The notes under the pieces: generated by a model
What the model was told of the DNA's origin: nothing
Database searches by the model: none
What the model saw: the letters and a program-made list of their open reading frames with translations, nothing else
Part shown: positions 49,160 through 58,393 of the stretch, in pieces
Layout: every line of letters begins with the position of its first letter
Position numbering within the stretch: position 1 is the stretch's first letter
Source of the DNA: Novosphingobium panipatense
Lineage (GTDB): Bacteria > Pseudomonadota > Alphaproteobacteria > Sphingomonadales > Sphingomonadaceae
Assembly: GCF_002149965.1 (NCBI RefSeq)
Contig: NZ_MSQB01000009.1
Coordinates: forward strand, 123,440-187,439
Length of the DNA stretch: 64,000 nt
Reading direction: 5' to 3'
Program-made: the position numbers and the translations under genes

Positions 49160-49195
49160 TGGCTTCTCCCAACGCGAGGCGTTCGAAACGATAAA

Positions 49196-50140
49196 CTACA
49201 TCGACATGGGTGGCGACAGTGTCCCCAGCCAGGCGACCAGCCCGAGAATGACGATCGCAAGACCGCCTTCGACGACGAGGCTCGCGCGCAGCAGCGCCTG
49301 CGCCCGTGGCGCGTCCTCTTCCTCGATCGCCTGCGCAAGTGCCGGGGTCAGGCGATAACGGTTGAGCGCGGCCAGGCCCAGCATGCCGGCGAAGAGCAGC
49401 AGCTTGGCGATGAGCAGCAGGCCGTAGGTCGACTGCCCGAGAGACGCGATGTTGCCCGGGCCGACCAGGAACCAGCCGTTCACCGTCCCGGTCAGGATCA
49501 GCAGGGCGACGATGATCGTGCCGACGAAGGAGAAGCCCCGCAGCGCTTCCTCGGCGAGCATGACCCGGTCCATGTCTTCAGTGGCGAGATCATCGGTTGC
49601 GAGCCTGGTAAGAACCAGCGCAAGGAATGCGGCAAGCGCGCCGACCCAGGCGCCCGCGGCGAGCAGATGGATGAGATCGGCCCCCAGTTGCAGCCAGCCC
49701 GCCTCGCCTTCGCCGGCCGCGCCATGCCCGCTCCAGGCGAGGGTCGCGAGTGCGACCGCGCCTGCCAGAGTGGAGGCGATGAAGGCAGGACGGGATTGCC
49801 GGCGATAGAAGGGGATGGAGAGCAGAAGAACGAGGAGCGCGACGAGGCGCGCCTTCAGCGCCGTTCCCATGGACGTGCCGTTGAACAGCTCTGCGACCAT
49901 GGAAAGATCAGGCTGGGTGAGCGGCAGCCCGGTCATGGCCGCTGCCTGCAACGCGAACCCCAGCGCCGACAGCAGGAGGGCGAGACAGGCGAGACCGGCC
50001 ACCATTGCTACCATCGGCAGATGCCGCTGTACCATCCGGCCGCCGCCGGGCGCATAGAGCGCGAACAGCGGCAGGCCGAACAACAGGCCGAGATCGACGT
50101 AGAGCGCCCAGCGGACGGCGACGAGTGCCACGTCGTTCAT
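49196..50140 (-). CDS. copD: CopD-family copper-homeostasis membrane protein
   Basis: 314-residue multi-pass inner-membrane protein with about eight hydrophobic segments. His and Met residues lie in or near the membrane, including AGAWVGALAAFLALVL (family AGAxWVGG-like motif with a preceding DLIHLLA) and a GTVNGWFLVG segment. CopD works with CopC in copper uptake or delivery. It is downstream of copC with a 4-nt gap. Confidence 0.88.
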   Translation of the reverse strand: MNDVALVAVRWALYVDLGLLFGLPLFALYAPGGGRMVQRHLPMVAMVAGLACLALLLSALGFALQAAAMTGLPLTQPDLSMVAELFNGTSMGTALKARLVALLVLLLSIPFYRRQSRPAFIASTLAGAVALATLAWSGHGAAGEGEAGWLQLGADLIHLLAAGAWVGALAAFLALVLTRLATDDLATEDMDRVMLAEEALRGFSFVGTIIVALLILTGTVNGWFLVGPGNIASLGQSTYGLLLIAKLLLFAGMLGLAALNRYRLTPALAQAIEEEDAPRAQALLRASLVVEGGLAIVILGLVAWLGTLSPPMSM

Positions 50141-50144
50141 GGCG

Positions 50145-50522
50145 TCACTTGACGGTAAAGGCGAGATTGCCCTGGATGCGGTGCGTGTCGGTCGAGACGA
50201 CGTGCCAGGCGACCTGATAGCTGCCCGCCATGAGCGGCTTGGCGAGCGTCAGCACGAGCGTCTTGTCGCCTTCGACGGACGTCTTGAAGCCGGTTACCGC
50301 CATGCGGTGGTTGGGCATGCCGGGCATGCCGGTCATCACGATCTCGGCGCCCGACAGCTTCGGCATCAGACCTTCACTGAAGGTGAGCGTTATACGCGAC
50401 GGCGCCGAGACGCTGGCGTTCGCGGCGGGCGTCGAGGACACAAGCTTGGGATGCGCGTAGGCCGGAGCAGAAACACTCAGGCCGACGGCGGCGATAACTG
50501 CGAGAGGCGAAAAGAAACGCAT
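50145..50522 (-). CDS. copC: CopC periplasmic copper-binding protein
   Basis: 125-residue periplasmic protein. The signal peptide ends in APAYA, leaving HPKLVSSTP as mature start, with His1 as the usual Cu(II) ligand. An immunoglobulin-like fold follows, with the GxY-x-VAWHVVSTDTHRIQGNLAFTV C-terminal signature (second copper ligands His/Asp). A Met-rich stretch (MTGMPGMPNHRM) adds a possible Cu(I) site. Divergent from the sigma-factor operon. Confidence 0.93.
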   Translation of the reverse strand: MRFFSPLAVIAAVGLSVSAPAYAHPKLVSSTPAANASVSAPSRITLTFSEGLMPKLSGAEIVMTGMPGMPNHRMAVTGFKTSVEGDKTLVLTLAKPLMAGSYQVAWHVVSTDTHRIQGNLAFTVK

Positions 50523-50655
50523 TGGAACATTCTCCTGTAGATCCCATGAGACAATACGCAGCCCGAGCCCCCACCCCTCGCAATTATTCTTTTCAATCTA
50601 CAGCAAGGGTTCCTGGACCATCGTGCGTATTGATGGATGAAGACGGAGAAGCACC

Positions 50656-50928
50656 ATGGATGAACTTGACCACCTGCTCTCGCGGTTGCGCGATGCGCCT
50701 CTCGATCCCAGGCTCGGCGGCCTGGAAAGCCGGGTCATGGCGGAAATAGCGCGCATCCGGGCCATACCAAGCCTTGGCGCTATGACGTTCGGCATCGCGG
50801 CCGCAACCGCGCTGTTCATCGGAATTGCCGGCTCGGCAGTTTCGACACGGTCTGTTGATGCCAAACCGCTATCGCCCTTCGATGCTCGGCTCGCGCTTGC
50901 GCCCTCGACGCTGCTGAGCTCGCAGTGA
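50656..50928 (+). CDS. Putative anti-sigma/membrane regulator (CnrY/NccY-like position)
   Basis: 90-residue protein with a short cytoplasmic helix-rich N-terminus (MDELDHLLSRLRDAPLDPRL) and one TM (about 43-60, FGIAAATALFIGIAG). Next to a CnrX-like sensor and an ECF sigma gene, it fits the anti-sigma factor that holds the sigma at the membrane. Sequence alone gives no firm family; the call rests on topology and context. Overlaps the next gene by 4 nt. Confidence 0.65.
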   Translation: MDELDHLLSRLRDAPLDPRLGGLESRVMAEIARIRAIPSLGAMTFGIAAATALFIGIAGSAVSTRSVDAKPLSPFDARLALAPSTLLSSQ

Positions 50929-51368
50929 TGCGCGACCGCCGCCGGCTCCTGCTCCTCGTCCTGGTGACCTTCGCCGCGGCGATCGCTGGCGTTGTCATTG
51001 GCCGCGTCTATGTGGTTCCAGTGCGCCCGGTCGAAAATGAGCTGCACGAGCTGCTCCATCGCGATCTGAAGCTGAATTCAGCGCAACACAGCCGACTCGA
51101 GACAATCGAGAAGAACTACGCGATCCGGCGTCAAGCGCTGGAGGCCGAATTGCGCGCCGACAATGCGCGTCTCGCGGAAGCGATCGAAGCGGAGCATGGC
51201 TATGGCCCGCAAGTCGCAACTGCGGTGGATCGCTCGCACCAGGCCATGGGCGCGCTGCAGAAAGAAACACTTGAGCATATCTTCGCGATGCGGGCCGTGC
51301 TGCGCCCGGATCAGACGGACAAATTCGACGACGCCGTGGTGAAAGCGCTGACGGCCAAATCCGAATGA
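50925..51368 (+). CDS. Periplasmic heavy-metal sensor (CnrX/CpxP-like)
   Basis: 147-residue protein with an N-terminal signal anchor (about 7-25) and a helical periplasmic hairpin: HELLHRDLKLNSAQHSRLETIEKNYAIRR, then a long acidic helix pair and LRPDQTDKFDDAVVKAL. His residues at the start of the first helix (HELLHRD) are where CnrX-type sensors bind metal. It probably senses periplasmic copper or another metal and signals to the anti-sigma protein. Overlaps the sigma gene by 4 nt. Confidence 0.82.
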   Translation: MMRDRRRLLLLVLVTFAAAIAGVVIGRVYVVPVRPVENELHELLHRDLKLNSAQHSRLETIEKNYAIRRQALEAELRADNARLAEAIEAEHGYGPQVATAVDRSHQAMGALQKETLEHIFAMRAVLRPDQTDKFDDAVVKALTAKSE

Positions 51369-51931
51369 CCGCGTGCCTCCCCGACTGCTCGGACGGGGAG
51401 CTCGCGGCTCTGGCGCTTGGAGGCCGGCAAGCGGCCTATGGCGAGCTGGTCCGCCGGCATCAAGGTTGGGTTCACCGGCTCGTGCGCAGCCATGTCGGAT
51501 CTATGGATGAGGCATTGGATGTCACCCAGGCGAGCTTCGTCGCGGCCTTTGCCGCACTCAACCGCTATGACGTAACCCGACCCTTCCAGGTCTGGATGTC
51601 CCGGATTGTCATCAACAAATGCCATGACTGGCGGCGTCGGCGAGCGGTTCGAAATTTCTTTGCCCTAGCCCTACCGCTCGGCGAGGCGGACGGCGTCGCC
51701 GACGACGCACCGCTGCCCGATCAGGCGATCGGGGCCGAACAGCAGCTCGCGCAAGCAATGAAAGCGATTGCTGCCCTGCCGTCTTCCCTCAAGGACACGC
51801 TTATTTTGCGTACGATCGACGAGAAATCGGAAGCTGAAACCGCCGAAATTCTCGGGATCAGCCAGAAGGCGGTCGAAACGCGCCTCTATCGAGCTAGGGC
51901 ACGCCTTTCGGAAATATTAAAGAAAGTTTGA
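51365..51931 (+). CDS. ECF-type RNA polymerase sigma factor
   Basis: 188-residue sigma factor. Region 2 is about 25-92 (RRHQGWVHRLVRSHVGSMDEALDVTQASFVAAF, then FQVWMSRIVINKCHDWRR) and region 4 about 125-185 (LPSSLKDTLILRTIDEKSEAETAEILGISQKAVETRLYRARARL). Together with the two upstream genes it forms a CnrYXH-like metal-responsive switch, most likely driving copA-copB at 51998 onward (inference). Confidence 0.93.
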   Translation: MTACLPDCSDGELAALALGGRQAAYGELVRRHQGWVHRLVRSHVGSMDEALDVTQASFVAAFAALNRYDVTRPFQVWMSRIVINKCHDWRRRRAVRNFFALALPLGEADGVADDAPLPDQAIGAEQQLAQAMKAIAALPSSLKDTLILRTIDEKSEAETAEILGISQKAVETRLYRARARLSEILKKV

Positions 51932-51997
51932 GGGGGATGAGGCCATGCTGCGTATTCCCAATAGGTACGCCCTCTTTCTTAAAGCTGAGACAACCCA

Positions 51998-53923
51998 ATG
52001 ATTTCTGCTCTCGACCGCCGCCAGTTCCTCCGCGGCGCGGCCCTCGCCGGCGGCGGCGCAGCATTGTCAGCCTGGCTGCCGGCCTGGGCGCAGACGATCT
52101 CGCCGGGGATGCGACCGACGCTGCCGACCGTGTCGGGCGAAGACATTACGCTCACCATCGCCCGGCAGTCGATGACCATCGACGGGCGCAAGTTCCGGGC
52201 AATCGGCCTCAACGGCACGGTCCCCGCCCCGCTGATCCGGCTGCGCGAGGGCCAGCGCGTGCGGCTCAACGTCATCAATCAGCTGGAGGAGGACAGCTCG
52301 ATCCACTGGCACGGGCTGATCCTGCCGGCCAATATGGACGGTGTGCCGGGCGTGTCTTTTCCGGGCATCAAGCCGGGCTCGAACTACCTCTACCAGTTCT
52401 CCGTCGTGCAAAGCGGCACCTACTGGTACCACAGCCATTCAGGCCTGCAGGAACAGGAAGGCCATTACGGCCCGATCATCATCGATCCCGCCGGTGCCGA
52501 TCCGGTCGCCTATGACCGCGAGCATGTCATCGTGCTCGCCGATCACAGCGCGCTCTCGCCGCAGGCGATCTTCCGGCGCCTCAAGGTCAACCCCGGCCAT
52601 TTCAATTTCCAGCGCCAGACCCTGGCCGGGCTCCTGTCGGGCAAGGATCAGCCGCTCAAGGACCGGCTCGACTGGGGCCAGATGCGGATGGACCCGGCCG
52701 ACATCTCCGATGTGACCGGATCCACCTACACCTATCTCGTCAACGGCCATGGTCCGATGGACAACTGGACCGCGCTCTTCACCCCGGGCGAACGGGTGCG
52801 GCTGCGGGTCATCAATGCGTCGGCGATGACCACCTTCAACGTCCGCATCCCCGGCCTGCCGCTGACCATCGTCCAGGCCGACGGGCAGAATGTGGTGCCG
52901 GTCACCGTCGACGAGTTCCAGGTTGGTGTTGCCGAGACCTACGACGTCGTTGTCAGCCCAGGCGATGACAAGGCCTACACCCTTGTCGGCGAGGCGATCG
53001 ACCGCTCGGGCATGGCGCGTGCCACGCTCGCGCCGCGCGCCGGCATGGCCGGCGAGGTTCCCCCCTTACGCAAACGGCCGCTCGCCGACATGAAGGACAT
53101 GGGCATGGACATGTCCTCGATGCCGGGCATGGAAGGCATGGACATGTCGGGCGGCGCTATGCGGGGCGTCGATCCGACGGCCGAGAAGAACGCGTCCGCG
53201 CGCCTCGCGACCGGCGCGGCGGCAGCGATGGCGACCATGGACAATAGCGCCATGGCAGGCATGGATCATTCGGGGATGGATCATTCCGCGATGAGCGGGA
53301 TGGACCACGGCGCGATGGGCGCCGATGGCCAGATGGCGGGCATGGACCATGGCGGGCACGCGATGGGGTCGATGAAGATGCGAGACTTCTCGAACGCGCC
53401 GCAGGTGAAGCGCGACCCGAGCGTCCAGACCATCTCGCCGATGCCCGTCGACCGCACCGGCGAGCCCGGCCAGGGCCTCGCCGACGTCGGCCACAAGGTG
53501 CTTGTCTACAGGGACCTGATGGCGCTCGATCGCAATCCGGACGTGCGCGCGCCGAGCCGCAGCATCGACATTCACCTCACCGGCAACATGGAGCGGTTCA
53601 TGTGGTCGTTCGACGGCGAAAAAATGTCGGACCATCACGAGCCGATCCCCTTCATCGAAGGCGAGCGGGTGCGCGTCAATCTCATCAACGACACGATGAT
53701 GGGGCATCCGATCCATATTCACGGGCATTTTTTCGAGCTGGTGACGGGGCATGGCGATCATGCGCCACGCAAGCATACGGTAATCGTCCAGCCCGGCGGC
53801 AAGGTGACCTGGGACTTCACCGCCGACGCGGTCGGCGACTGGGCCTTCCACTGTCATCTCCTCTACCACATGCATGCCGGGATGATGCGGGTCGTGAGCG
53901 TCCGTCCGAAGGGAGACGCGTAA
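51998..53923 (+). CDS. copA: CopA/PcoA-type multicopper oxidase
   Basis: 641-residue periplasmic Cu(I) oxidase exported by the Tat route (RRQFLRG signal near residue 7). Copper ligands are all visible: SIHWHGLI and TYWYHSHSG (type 2/3), HPIHIHGHFF and HCHLLYHMHAGM (type 1/3). A central Met/His-rich region (about 368-465, repeats such as MDHSGMDH and GMDMS) probably binds excess Cu(I). Overlaps copB by 1 nt (TAATG). This is the plasmid-type CopA, not the ATPase of the same name. Confidence 0.95.
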   Translation: MISALDRRQFLRGAALAGGGAALSAWLPAWAQTISPGMRPTLPTVSGEDITLTIARQSMTIDGRKFRAIGLNGTVPAPLIRLREGQRVRLNVINQLEEDSSIHWHGLILPANMDGVPGVSFPGIKPGSNYLYQFSVVQSGTYWYHSHSGLQEQEGHYGPIIIDPAGADPVAYDREHVIVLADHSALSPQAIFRRLKVNPGHFNFQRQTLAGLLSGKDQPLKDRLDWGQMRMDPADISDVTGSTYTYLVNGHGPMDNWTALFTPGERVRLRVINASAMTTFNVRIPGLPLTIVQADGQNVVPVTVDEFQVGVAETYDVVVSPGDDKAYTLVGEAIDRSGMARATLAPRAGMAGEVPPLRKRPLADMKDMGMDMSSMPGMEGMDMSGGAMRGVDPTAEKNASARLATGAAAAMATMDNSAMAGMDHSGMDHSAMSGMDHGAMGADGQMAGMDHGGHAMGSMKMRDFSNAPQVKRDPSVQTISPMPVDRTGEPGQGLADVGHKVLVYRDLMALDRNPDVRAPSRSIDIHLTGNMERFMWSFDGEKMSDHHEPIPFIEGERVRVNLINDTMMGHPIHIHGHFFELVTGHGDHAPRKHTVIVQPGGKVTWDFTADAVGDWAFHCHLLYHMHAGMMRVVSVRPKGDA

Positions 53924-55071
53924 TGACCCGCATCCTCACGCCGCTGGTGAGCGCGATCGCCCTTTTCGCTGCCGCGCCCGCCTTTGCCCAGGATCATTCA
54001 ATGCACGGCATGCCCGGCATGGCGCCGCCGGGCGAGGTGCCGCCGGCGCAGGAGAAGAAGAAGGACAAGGCCGCCGCCAGGCCGCGCGCTCAGACACCAG
54101 CGCCAGACGCCACCTCGGCGATGGACCATTCGCAGCACCAGGCCAGTCCTGCGCCGCAGGGAGATGCGGCCGGTCAGCCGCAACCCGCGTCTCCCGCGAT
54201 GCCGGACATGCCGGGCATGGACCACTCCCAGCATCAGGACGGCGCGATGCCGGACATGCCCGGGATGGACCATTCGCAGCATGGCCAGACCGCCATGCCC
54301 GGCATGCAAATGACCGGCACGGCGCTTCCGGCCGGCAATGCGCCCCCGCCGCCTCCCCCCAGCGACCACTTCGCCGATCGTGATTTTCCCGGCGCCGAGA
54401 TGGCGCGCTCACGCGACATCATGATGAAGGACAGCGGCGGCAACAATTTCGGGCAGGTGCTGCTCAACCTGTTCGAGTATCAAGCGCATAGCGGTCGCGA
54501 TGGCTATCGCTGGGATGGCGAAGGCTTTTACGGCGGCGATATCAACCGGCTCTGGCTCAAGAGCGAGGGCGAAGGCGAGTTCGGCCGCGGCATCGACAGC
54601 GCGGAGGTGCAGGTGCTCTATAGCCGGGCCATCGACCCCTATTTCAATCTTCAGGGCGGTATCCGCCAGGACTTCGGCCGCGGGCCCGACCGCACTTACG
54701 CGACGGTCGGCGTCGAGGGCCTGGCTCCCGGCATGTTCGAAGTCGAAGGCGCGCTGTTCCTCTCGACCAAGGGCGATGTTCTGGGCCGGGTCGAGGGCTA
54801 TTACGACCAGCGCATTACCCAGCGCCTGATCTTGCAGCCGCGCGCCGAGGTCAATTTCGCCGCGCAGGATATTCCGGAGAACGACATCGGTTCGGGGCTG
54901 GTCAACATAGAGCTCGGCGCGCGCCTGCGCTATGAGTTCAGCCGCCAGTTCGCACCCTATATCGGCGTCTCTTATCTGCGCAAAGCCGGCGACACGGCGC
55001 GGCTGTCGAGGCTTGCCGGCGAGGACGTCCATGCCACCAGCTTCGTCGCCGGCATCCGCTTCTGGTTCTAG
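53923..55071 (+). CDS. copB: CopB/PcoB outer-membrane copper-resistance protein
   Basis: 382-residue protein. A signal peptide ends in APAFAQ, then a Met/His/Pro-rich N-terminal domain (DHSMHGMPGM, and repeats of MPGMDHSQH) and a C-terminal beta-barrel domain from about residue 150 (YEMARS-like MARSRDIMM, DGYRWDGEG, then alternating aromatic strands ending in FVAGIRFWF). It likely sequesters copper at the outer membrane. Co-transcribed with copA. Confidence 0.92.
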   Translation: MTRILTPLVSAIALFAAAPAFAQDHSMHGMPGMAPPGEVPPAQEKKKDKAAARPRAQTPAPDATSAMDHSQHQASPAPQGDAAGQPQPASPAMPDMPGMDHSQHQDGAMPDMPGMDHSQHGQTAMPGMQMTGTALPAGNAPPPPPPSDHFADRDFPGAEMARSRDIMMKDSGGNNFGQVLLNLFEYQAHSGRDGYRWDGEGFYGGDINRLWLKSEGEGEFGRGIDSAEVQVLYSRAIDPYFNLQGGIRQDFGRGPDRTYATVGVEGLAPGMFEVEGALFLSTKGDVLGRVEGYYDQRITQRLILQPRAEVNFAAQDIPENDIGSGLVNIELGARLRYEFSRQFAPYIGVSYLRKAGDTARLSRLAGEDVHATSFVAGIRFWF

Positions 55072-55161
55072 CATCGGGACGGCTGATGGCGGGGGCGAAC
55101 AGGAGAGCGGGGCGTTACACTGAGACCCAGGTCGGCCTGCGCCGAACGAAGGAGATACGCC

Positions 55162-55635
55162 ATGGATCATTCGTCCCACATGAGCACACGGAAGATGGGC
55201 GCCTATTGGAGCCTGGCCTTCCAGACCGTCATCAGCGGCGTCATCATGTATCTGGTGATGTTCGTCATGATCGACGGGCTCGACAGCTTCTACAACAACC
55301 TCAACATGCTCTACATGACGCTGATGATGGTCTCACCGATGGTGGTGCTCATGATCCTCGCCATGCGGCACATGTTCCCGTCGAAGGCCGCCAACATCGC
55401 GCTGATCGCCGCGTCGCTGGTCGCCTTCTTGGGCAGCTTCGCGTTCATCCGCACGCAGACCACGATCGGCGACACGGCCTTTCTGCGCTCGATGATCCCA
55501 CACCACTCCGGCGCGATCCTGATGTGCCAGGAAGCAAAGCTGAGCGATCCCGAAGTCATCCGGCTTTGCGAATCGATCAAGCGCTCGCAGCGGCAGGAAA
55601 TCGACGAGATGAAGGCCATACTCGCGCGGCGCTGA
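55162..55635 (+). CDS. DUF305 membrane protein
   Basis: 157-residue protein with three TM segments (about 15-35, 43-65 and 75-95) and a C-terminal DUF305 portion: FLRSMIPHHSGAILMCQEA and IKRSQRQEIDEMKAIL. The MIPHHSGAI motif carries the family's conserved His pair. A Met/His-rich N-terminus (MDHSSHMS) fits copper binding. AAGGAG precedes ATG 55162. DUF305 proteins often accompany CopA/CopB. Confidence 0.88.
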   Translation: MDHSSHMSTRKMGAYWSLAFQTVISGVIMYLVMFVMIDGLDSFYNNLNMLYMTLMMVSPMVVLMILAMRHMFPSKAANIALIAASLVAFLGSFAFIRTQTTIGDTAFLRSMIPHHSGAILMCQEAKLSDPEVIRLCESIKRSQRQEIDEMKAILARR

Positions 55636-55693
55636 GTGGCACGGTCCGGCTACGCCCGGATACGTGCGCCCGGCCGGGCGTGTGAGCCGGCCG

Positions 55694-57229
55694 ATGGTCT
55701 ACACGAGGCGCGGGCCCGACGAGATTGCCAGGGAGGTGGCGCGGCTTGCGCCGCTGTTCCTGCGACAGGCTGGCGGCCACGTCCTGACGCTGCTCGATCC
55801 TTCCGGGATGGTGCTGAGCTATAATGAAGAAGGCGAGCGTGCCGAATGCTGGCCGCTCGATCGCGTCCTGGGACAGCCCCACGACCTGTTCTACCCGCCC
55901 GACGAGATTGCGGCGGGGCGTCCAGGCGCAGACCTGGCGGCCGCCCTTCACGAGGGCACGCTGGAGCGCGAAGCGTGGCGGGTCTGCGAGAACGGCGCGG
56001 AATATCTGGCGCGCCTGACGATCACCGCACTGTTCGAAGGCGACACACATCGCGGCTTCGCCTGCATCAGCCGCGATGTCACCGACGAGGCGGCGGTCCG
56101 CGCATCGATCGAGACCCGCGAGCAGCATCTGCAATCGATTCTGGCGACGGTGCCGGATGCGATGATCATCATCGACGAGACCGGCGCCATCACGTCGTTC
56201 AGCGCAGCGGCACAACGCCTGTTCGGCTACAGCGAAGCCGAGCTCGTCGGCCGCAACGTCTCCTGCCTTATGCCCCAGCCCGATCGCGACCGTCACGACG
56301 AATATCTCGCGCATTATCTGCAGACCGGCGAGCGCCGGATCATCGGCCTCGGTCGCGTCGTGGTCGGCCAGCGCCGCGACGGCTCAACCTTCCCGATGCA
56401 GCTGTCGGTCGGCGAGGCCGGTGAAGACGGGCAGCGGTTGTTCACCGGCTTTATCCGGGATCTCACCGCCAAGGAGCAGGATGAGCTCAGGCTCAAGGAA
56501 CTGCAGGCAGAGCTGGTCCATGTCTCTCGGCTGAGCGCGATGGGCACGATGGCCTCGACGCTCGCGCATGAGCTCAACCAGCCGCTTGCCGCGGTCGCGC
56601 TCTATCTCGAGACGATCCGCGACATGCTCGACGAGCGGGACGACGAACCCTTCGTGTCGCTACGGTCGGTGATGGATGATGCGGCACAGGAAACGCTGCG
56701 GGCCGGCCATATCGTCCGGCGCCTGCGCGATTTCGTCGCCCGCGGCGAGGTCGACAAGAGCCTCCACGAGCTGCCGCAGGTCATCGCCGAGGCGAGCCAG
56801 CTCGCGCTGGTCGGTGCACGCGAGCGCGGCATCCGCAGCTTCTTTGCGGTCGATCCCGCCGCGACGCTGGTCCTCGTCGACAGGGTGCAGATCCAGCAGG
56901 TGCTGGTCAACCTGATGCGCAATGCCATCGAGGCGATGGCGGAGTGTCCGGTTCGCGACCTCAAGGTGGCGACCAGGTTGCGCCCTGACGGGCTGATCGA
57001 GGTGACCGTGGAGGATACCGGTCCCGGCATCGCGGACGGAATCCGCGAGCAGCTCTTCACGGCGTTCAACTCGACAAAGGCCGACGGCATGGGCCTCGGC
57101 CTCTCGATCTGCCGGACCATCATCGAAGCGCATGGCGGCCGTATCTGGATGGAGCGCCCCGACCGCGGCGGCACCCGCTTTCATTTTACCTTGATCCATG
57201 CGCGGGCGGAGGAGGAACATGGGGGATAG
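55694..57229 (+). CDS. fixL: FixL-like haem-PAS oxygen-sensor histidine kinase
   Basis: 511-residue kinase (start ATG 55694; GTG 55664 also possible). It has a first PAS-like domain (about 20-140) and a second PAS (about 145-260). The latter has the FixL haem-binding pattern: His201 in DRHDEYLAHY and Arg221 in RRIIGLGR, exactly 20 residues apart, as His200 and Arg220 in Bradyrhizobium FixL. The kinase core has phospho-acceptor His292 in STLAHELNQPLAAV and ATP-binding NAIEAM, GPGIADG and GLGLSICRTI boxes. It has no TM segments, so soluble. It overlaps fixJ. Oxygen sensing is inferred from the conserved haem residues. Confidence 0.9.
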   Translation: MVYTRRGPDEIAREVARLAPLFLRQAGGHVLTLLDPSGMVLSYNEEGERAECWPLDRVLGQPHDLFYPPDEIAAGRPGADLAAALHEGTLEREAWRVCENGAEYLARLTITALFEGDTHRGFACISRDVTDEAAVRASIETREQHLQSILATVPDAMIIIDETGAITSFSAAAQRLFGYSEAELVGRNVSCLMPQPDRDRHDEYLAHYLQTGERRIIGLGRVVVGQRRDGSTFPMQLSVGEAGEDGQRLFTGFIRDLTAKEQDELRLKELQAELVHVSRLSAMGTMASTLAHELNQPLAAVALYLETIRDMLDERDDEPFVSLRSVMDDAAQETLRAGHIVRRLRDFVARGEVDKSLHELPQVIAEASQLALVGARERGIRSFFAVDPAATLVLVDRVQIQQVLVNLMRNAIEAMAECPVRDLKVATRLRPDGLIEVTVEDTGPGIADGIREQLFTAFNSTKADGMGLGLSICRTIIEAHGGRIWMERPDRGGTRFHFTLIHARAEEEHGG

Positions 57230-57842
57230 ACGCGTCATCCATCTGGTCGACGACGAGGAGAGCATCCGCAAGGCGGCGAGCTTTGCGCTCAAGACCGCGG
57301 GCTACGACGTCGTGACCTATGCCTCGGGCGTGGAGTTTCTCAAGGAGGCGAAGTCGGCGGCCGTCGGCTGCGTCATCCTTGACGTGCGCATGCCCGAGAT
57401 GGACGGTCTCGAGGTTCAGGCCGCCATGGCAGCACGCGGGGTCAACATGCCGGTCATCGTCCTGACCGGCCATGGCGACGTGTCGGTTGCGGTGCAGGCC
57501 ATGAAAGGCGGCGCGGTCGACTTTCTCGAGAAGCCCTTCGAGAAAGCGGCCCTGCTCGGCGCCGTCAGCCGCGCGTTCGCGCGTCTCGACGATGTCGACT
57601 TTCGCACTCTGGAAACCTCTGAAGCCGGCGTGCGGGTCGCTGCACTGACGCCCCGGGAGCGTGAAGTGCTGGAAGGGCTGGCGAACGGCCTGCCCAATAA
57701 GACGATCGCCTATGACCTGGGCTGTTCATCGCGAACGGTCGAGGTCCATCGCGCGAGCCTGATGGCCAAGCTCGAGGTCCGCAATTTGTCCGAAGCCCTG
57801 CGGATCGCCTTTGCCGCGGGCATGGGCCGCAAGCCGAAGTGA
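57219..57842 (+). CDS. fixJ: FixJ-type response regulator
   Basis: 207-residue regulator partner of the FixL-like kinase (11-nt overlap). Receiver at about 4-120 with phospho-Asp in VILDVRMPEMDG (about residue 54), LTGHGD and EKPFEK; LuxR HTH at about 140-195 (LTPREREVLEGLANGLPNKTIAYDLGC). All switch residues are present. It closely resembles the orphan FixJ at 45387. Confidence 0.92.
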   Translation: MGDRRVIHLVDDEESIRKAASFALKTAGYDVVTYASGVEFLKEAKSAAVGCVILDVRMPEMDGLEVQAAMAARGVNMPVIVLTGHGDVSVAVQAMKGGAVDFLEKPFEKAALLGAVSRAFARLDDVDFRTLETSEAGVRVAALTPREREVLEGLANGLPNKTIAYDLGCSSRTVEVHRASLMAKLEVRNLSEALRIAFAAGMGRKPK

Positions 57843-57878
57843 CTGCGACCTCTACGTAGCGACGGGACGAGGCGCGAT

Positions 57879-58331
57879 ATGCGATCGATGGTGCAATCGT
57901 CACACGGGTGTCCGCTTCTCGCAATGCCATCGGTCCGTTCCACTCAGCATGATGGCAAATACACCATCCTCGTCTCCGACGACGATCCCGGCGTGCGGCG
58001 TGGCCTCCAGCTGCTGCTGAGATCGCGCGGCTATGCCGTGTGGGGATATACGACCGGCCACGCGCTGTTGGCCGACCCCCGCGCGAAGGAGGCAGACTGC
58101 GTCATCCTCGACTATCGCATGCCCGACATCGACGGATTCGCGATGCTGCGTCACCTTCGCGAGATCGGATGGTCGGGACGCGCCATCATGATCTCAGGCT
58201 TTCACGACACGCTGCTGGCCTGGCGGGCCGCCGAGGCGGGCTTCGATCACGTTCTCGCAAAGCCTTTGATCGGCAGGGCTTTGCTCGATGCGTTGGACCG
58301 GCACCGCGCCGAGGTTCTGCGAAAGCATTGA
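57879..58331 (+). CDS. Receiver-only response regulator
   Basis: 150-residue protein, a single receiver domain (about 27-145): SDDDPG acidic pocket, phospho-Asp in VILDYRMPDIDG, ISGFHD and LAKPLIG. The first 20 residues are not part of the domain, so ATG 57924 (MPSVRS) may be the true start. It lacks an output domain and may serve as a phosphate sink or relay for the FixL kinase just upstream (inference). Confidence 0.8.
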   Translation: MRSMVQSSHGCPLLAMPSVRSTQHDGKYTILVSDDDPGVRRGLQLLLRSRGYAVWGYTTGHALLADPRAKEADCVILDYRMPDIDGFAMLRHLREIGWSGRAIMISGFHDTLLAWRAAEAGFDHVLAKPLIGRALLDALDRHRAEVLRKH

Positions 58332-58393
58332 GTTATGGCGGCCGGCCCCCGGCAGCCTCAGCCCGGCGCGATGTGGAAAGCCGATCTGCGCCG

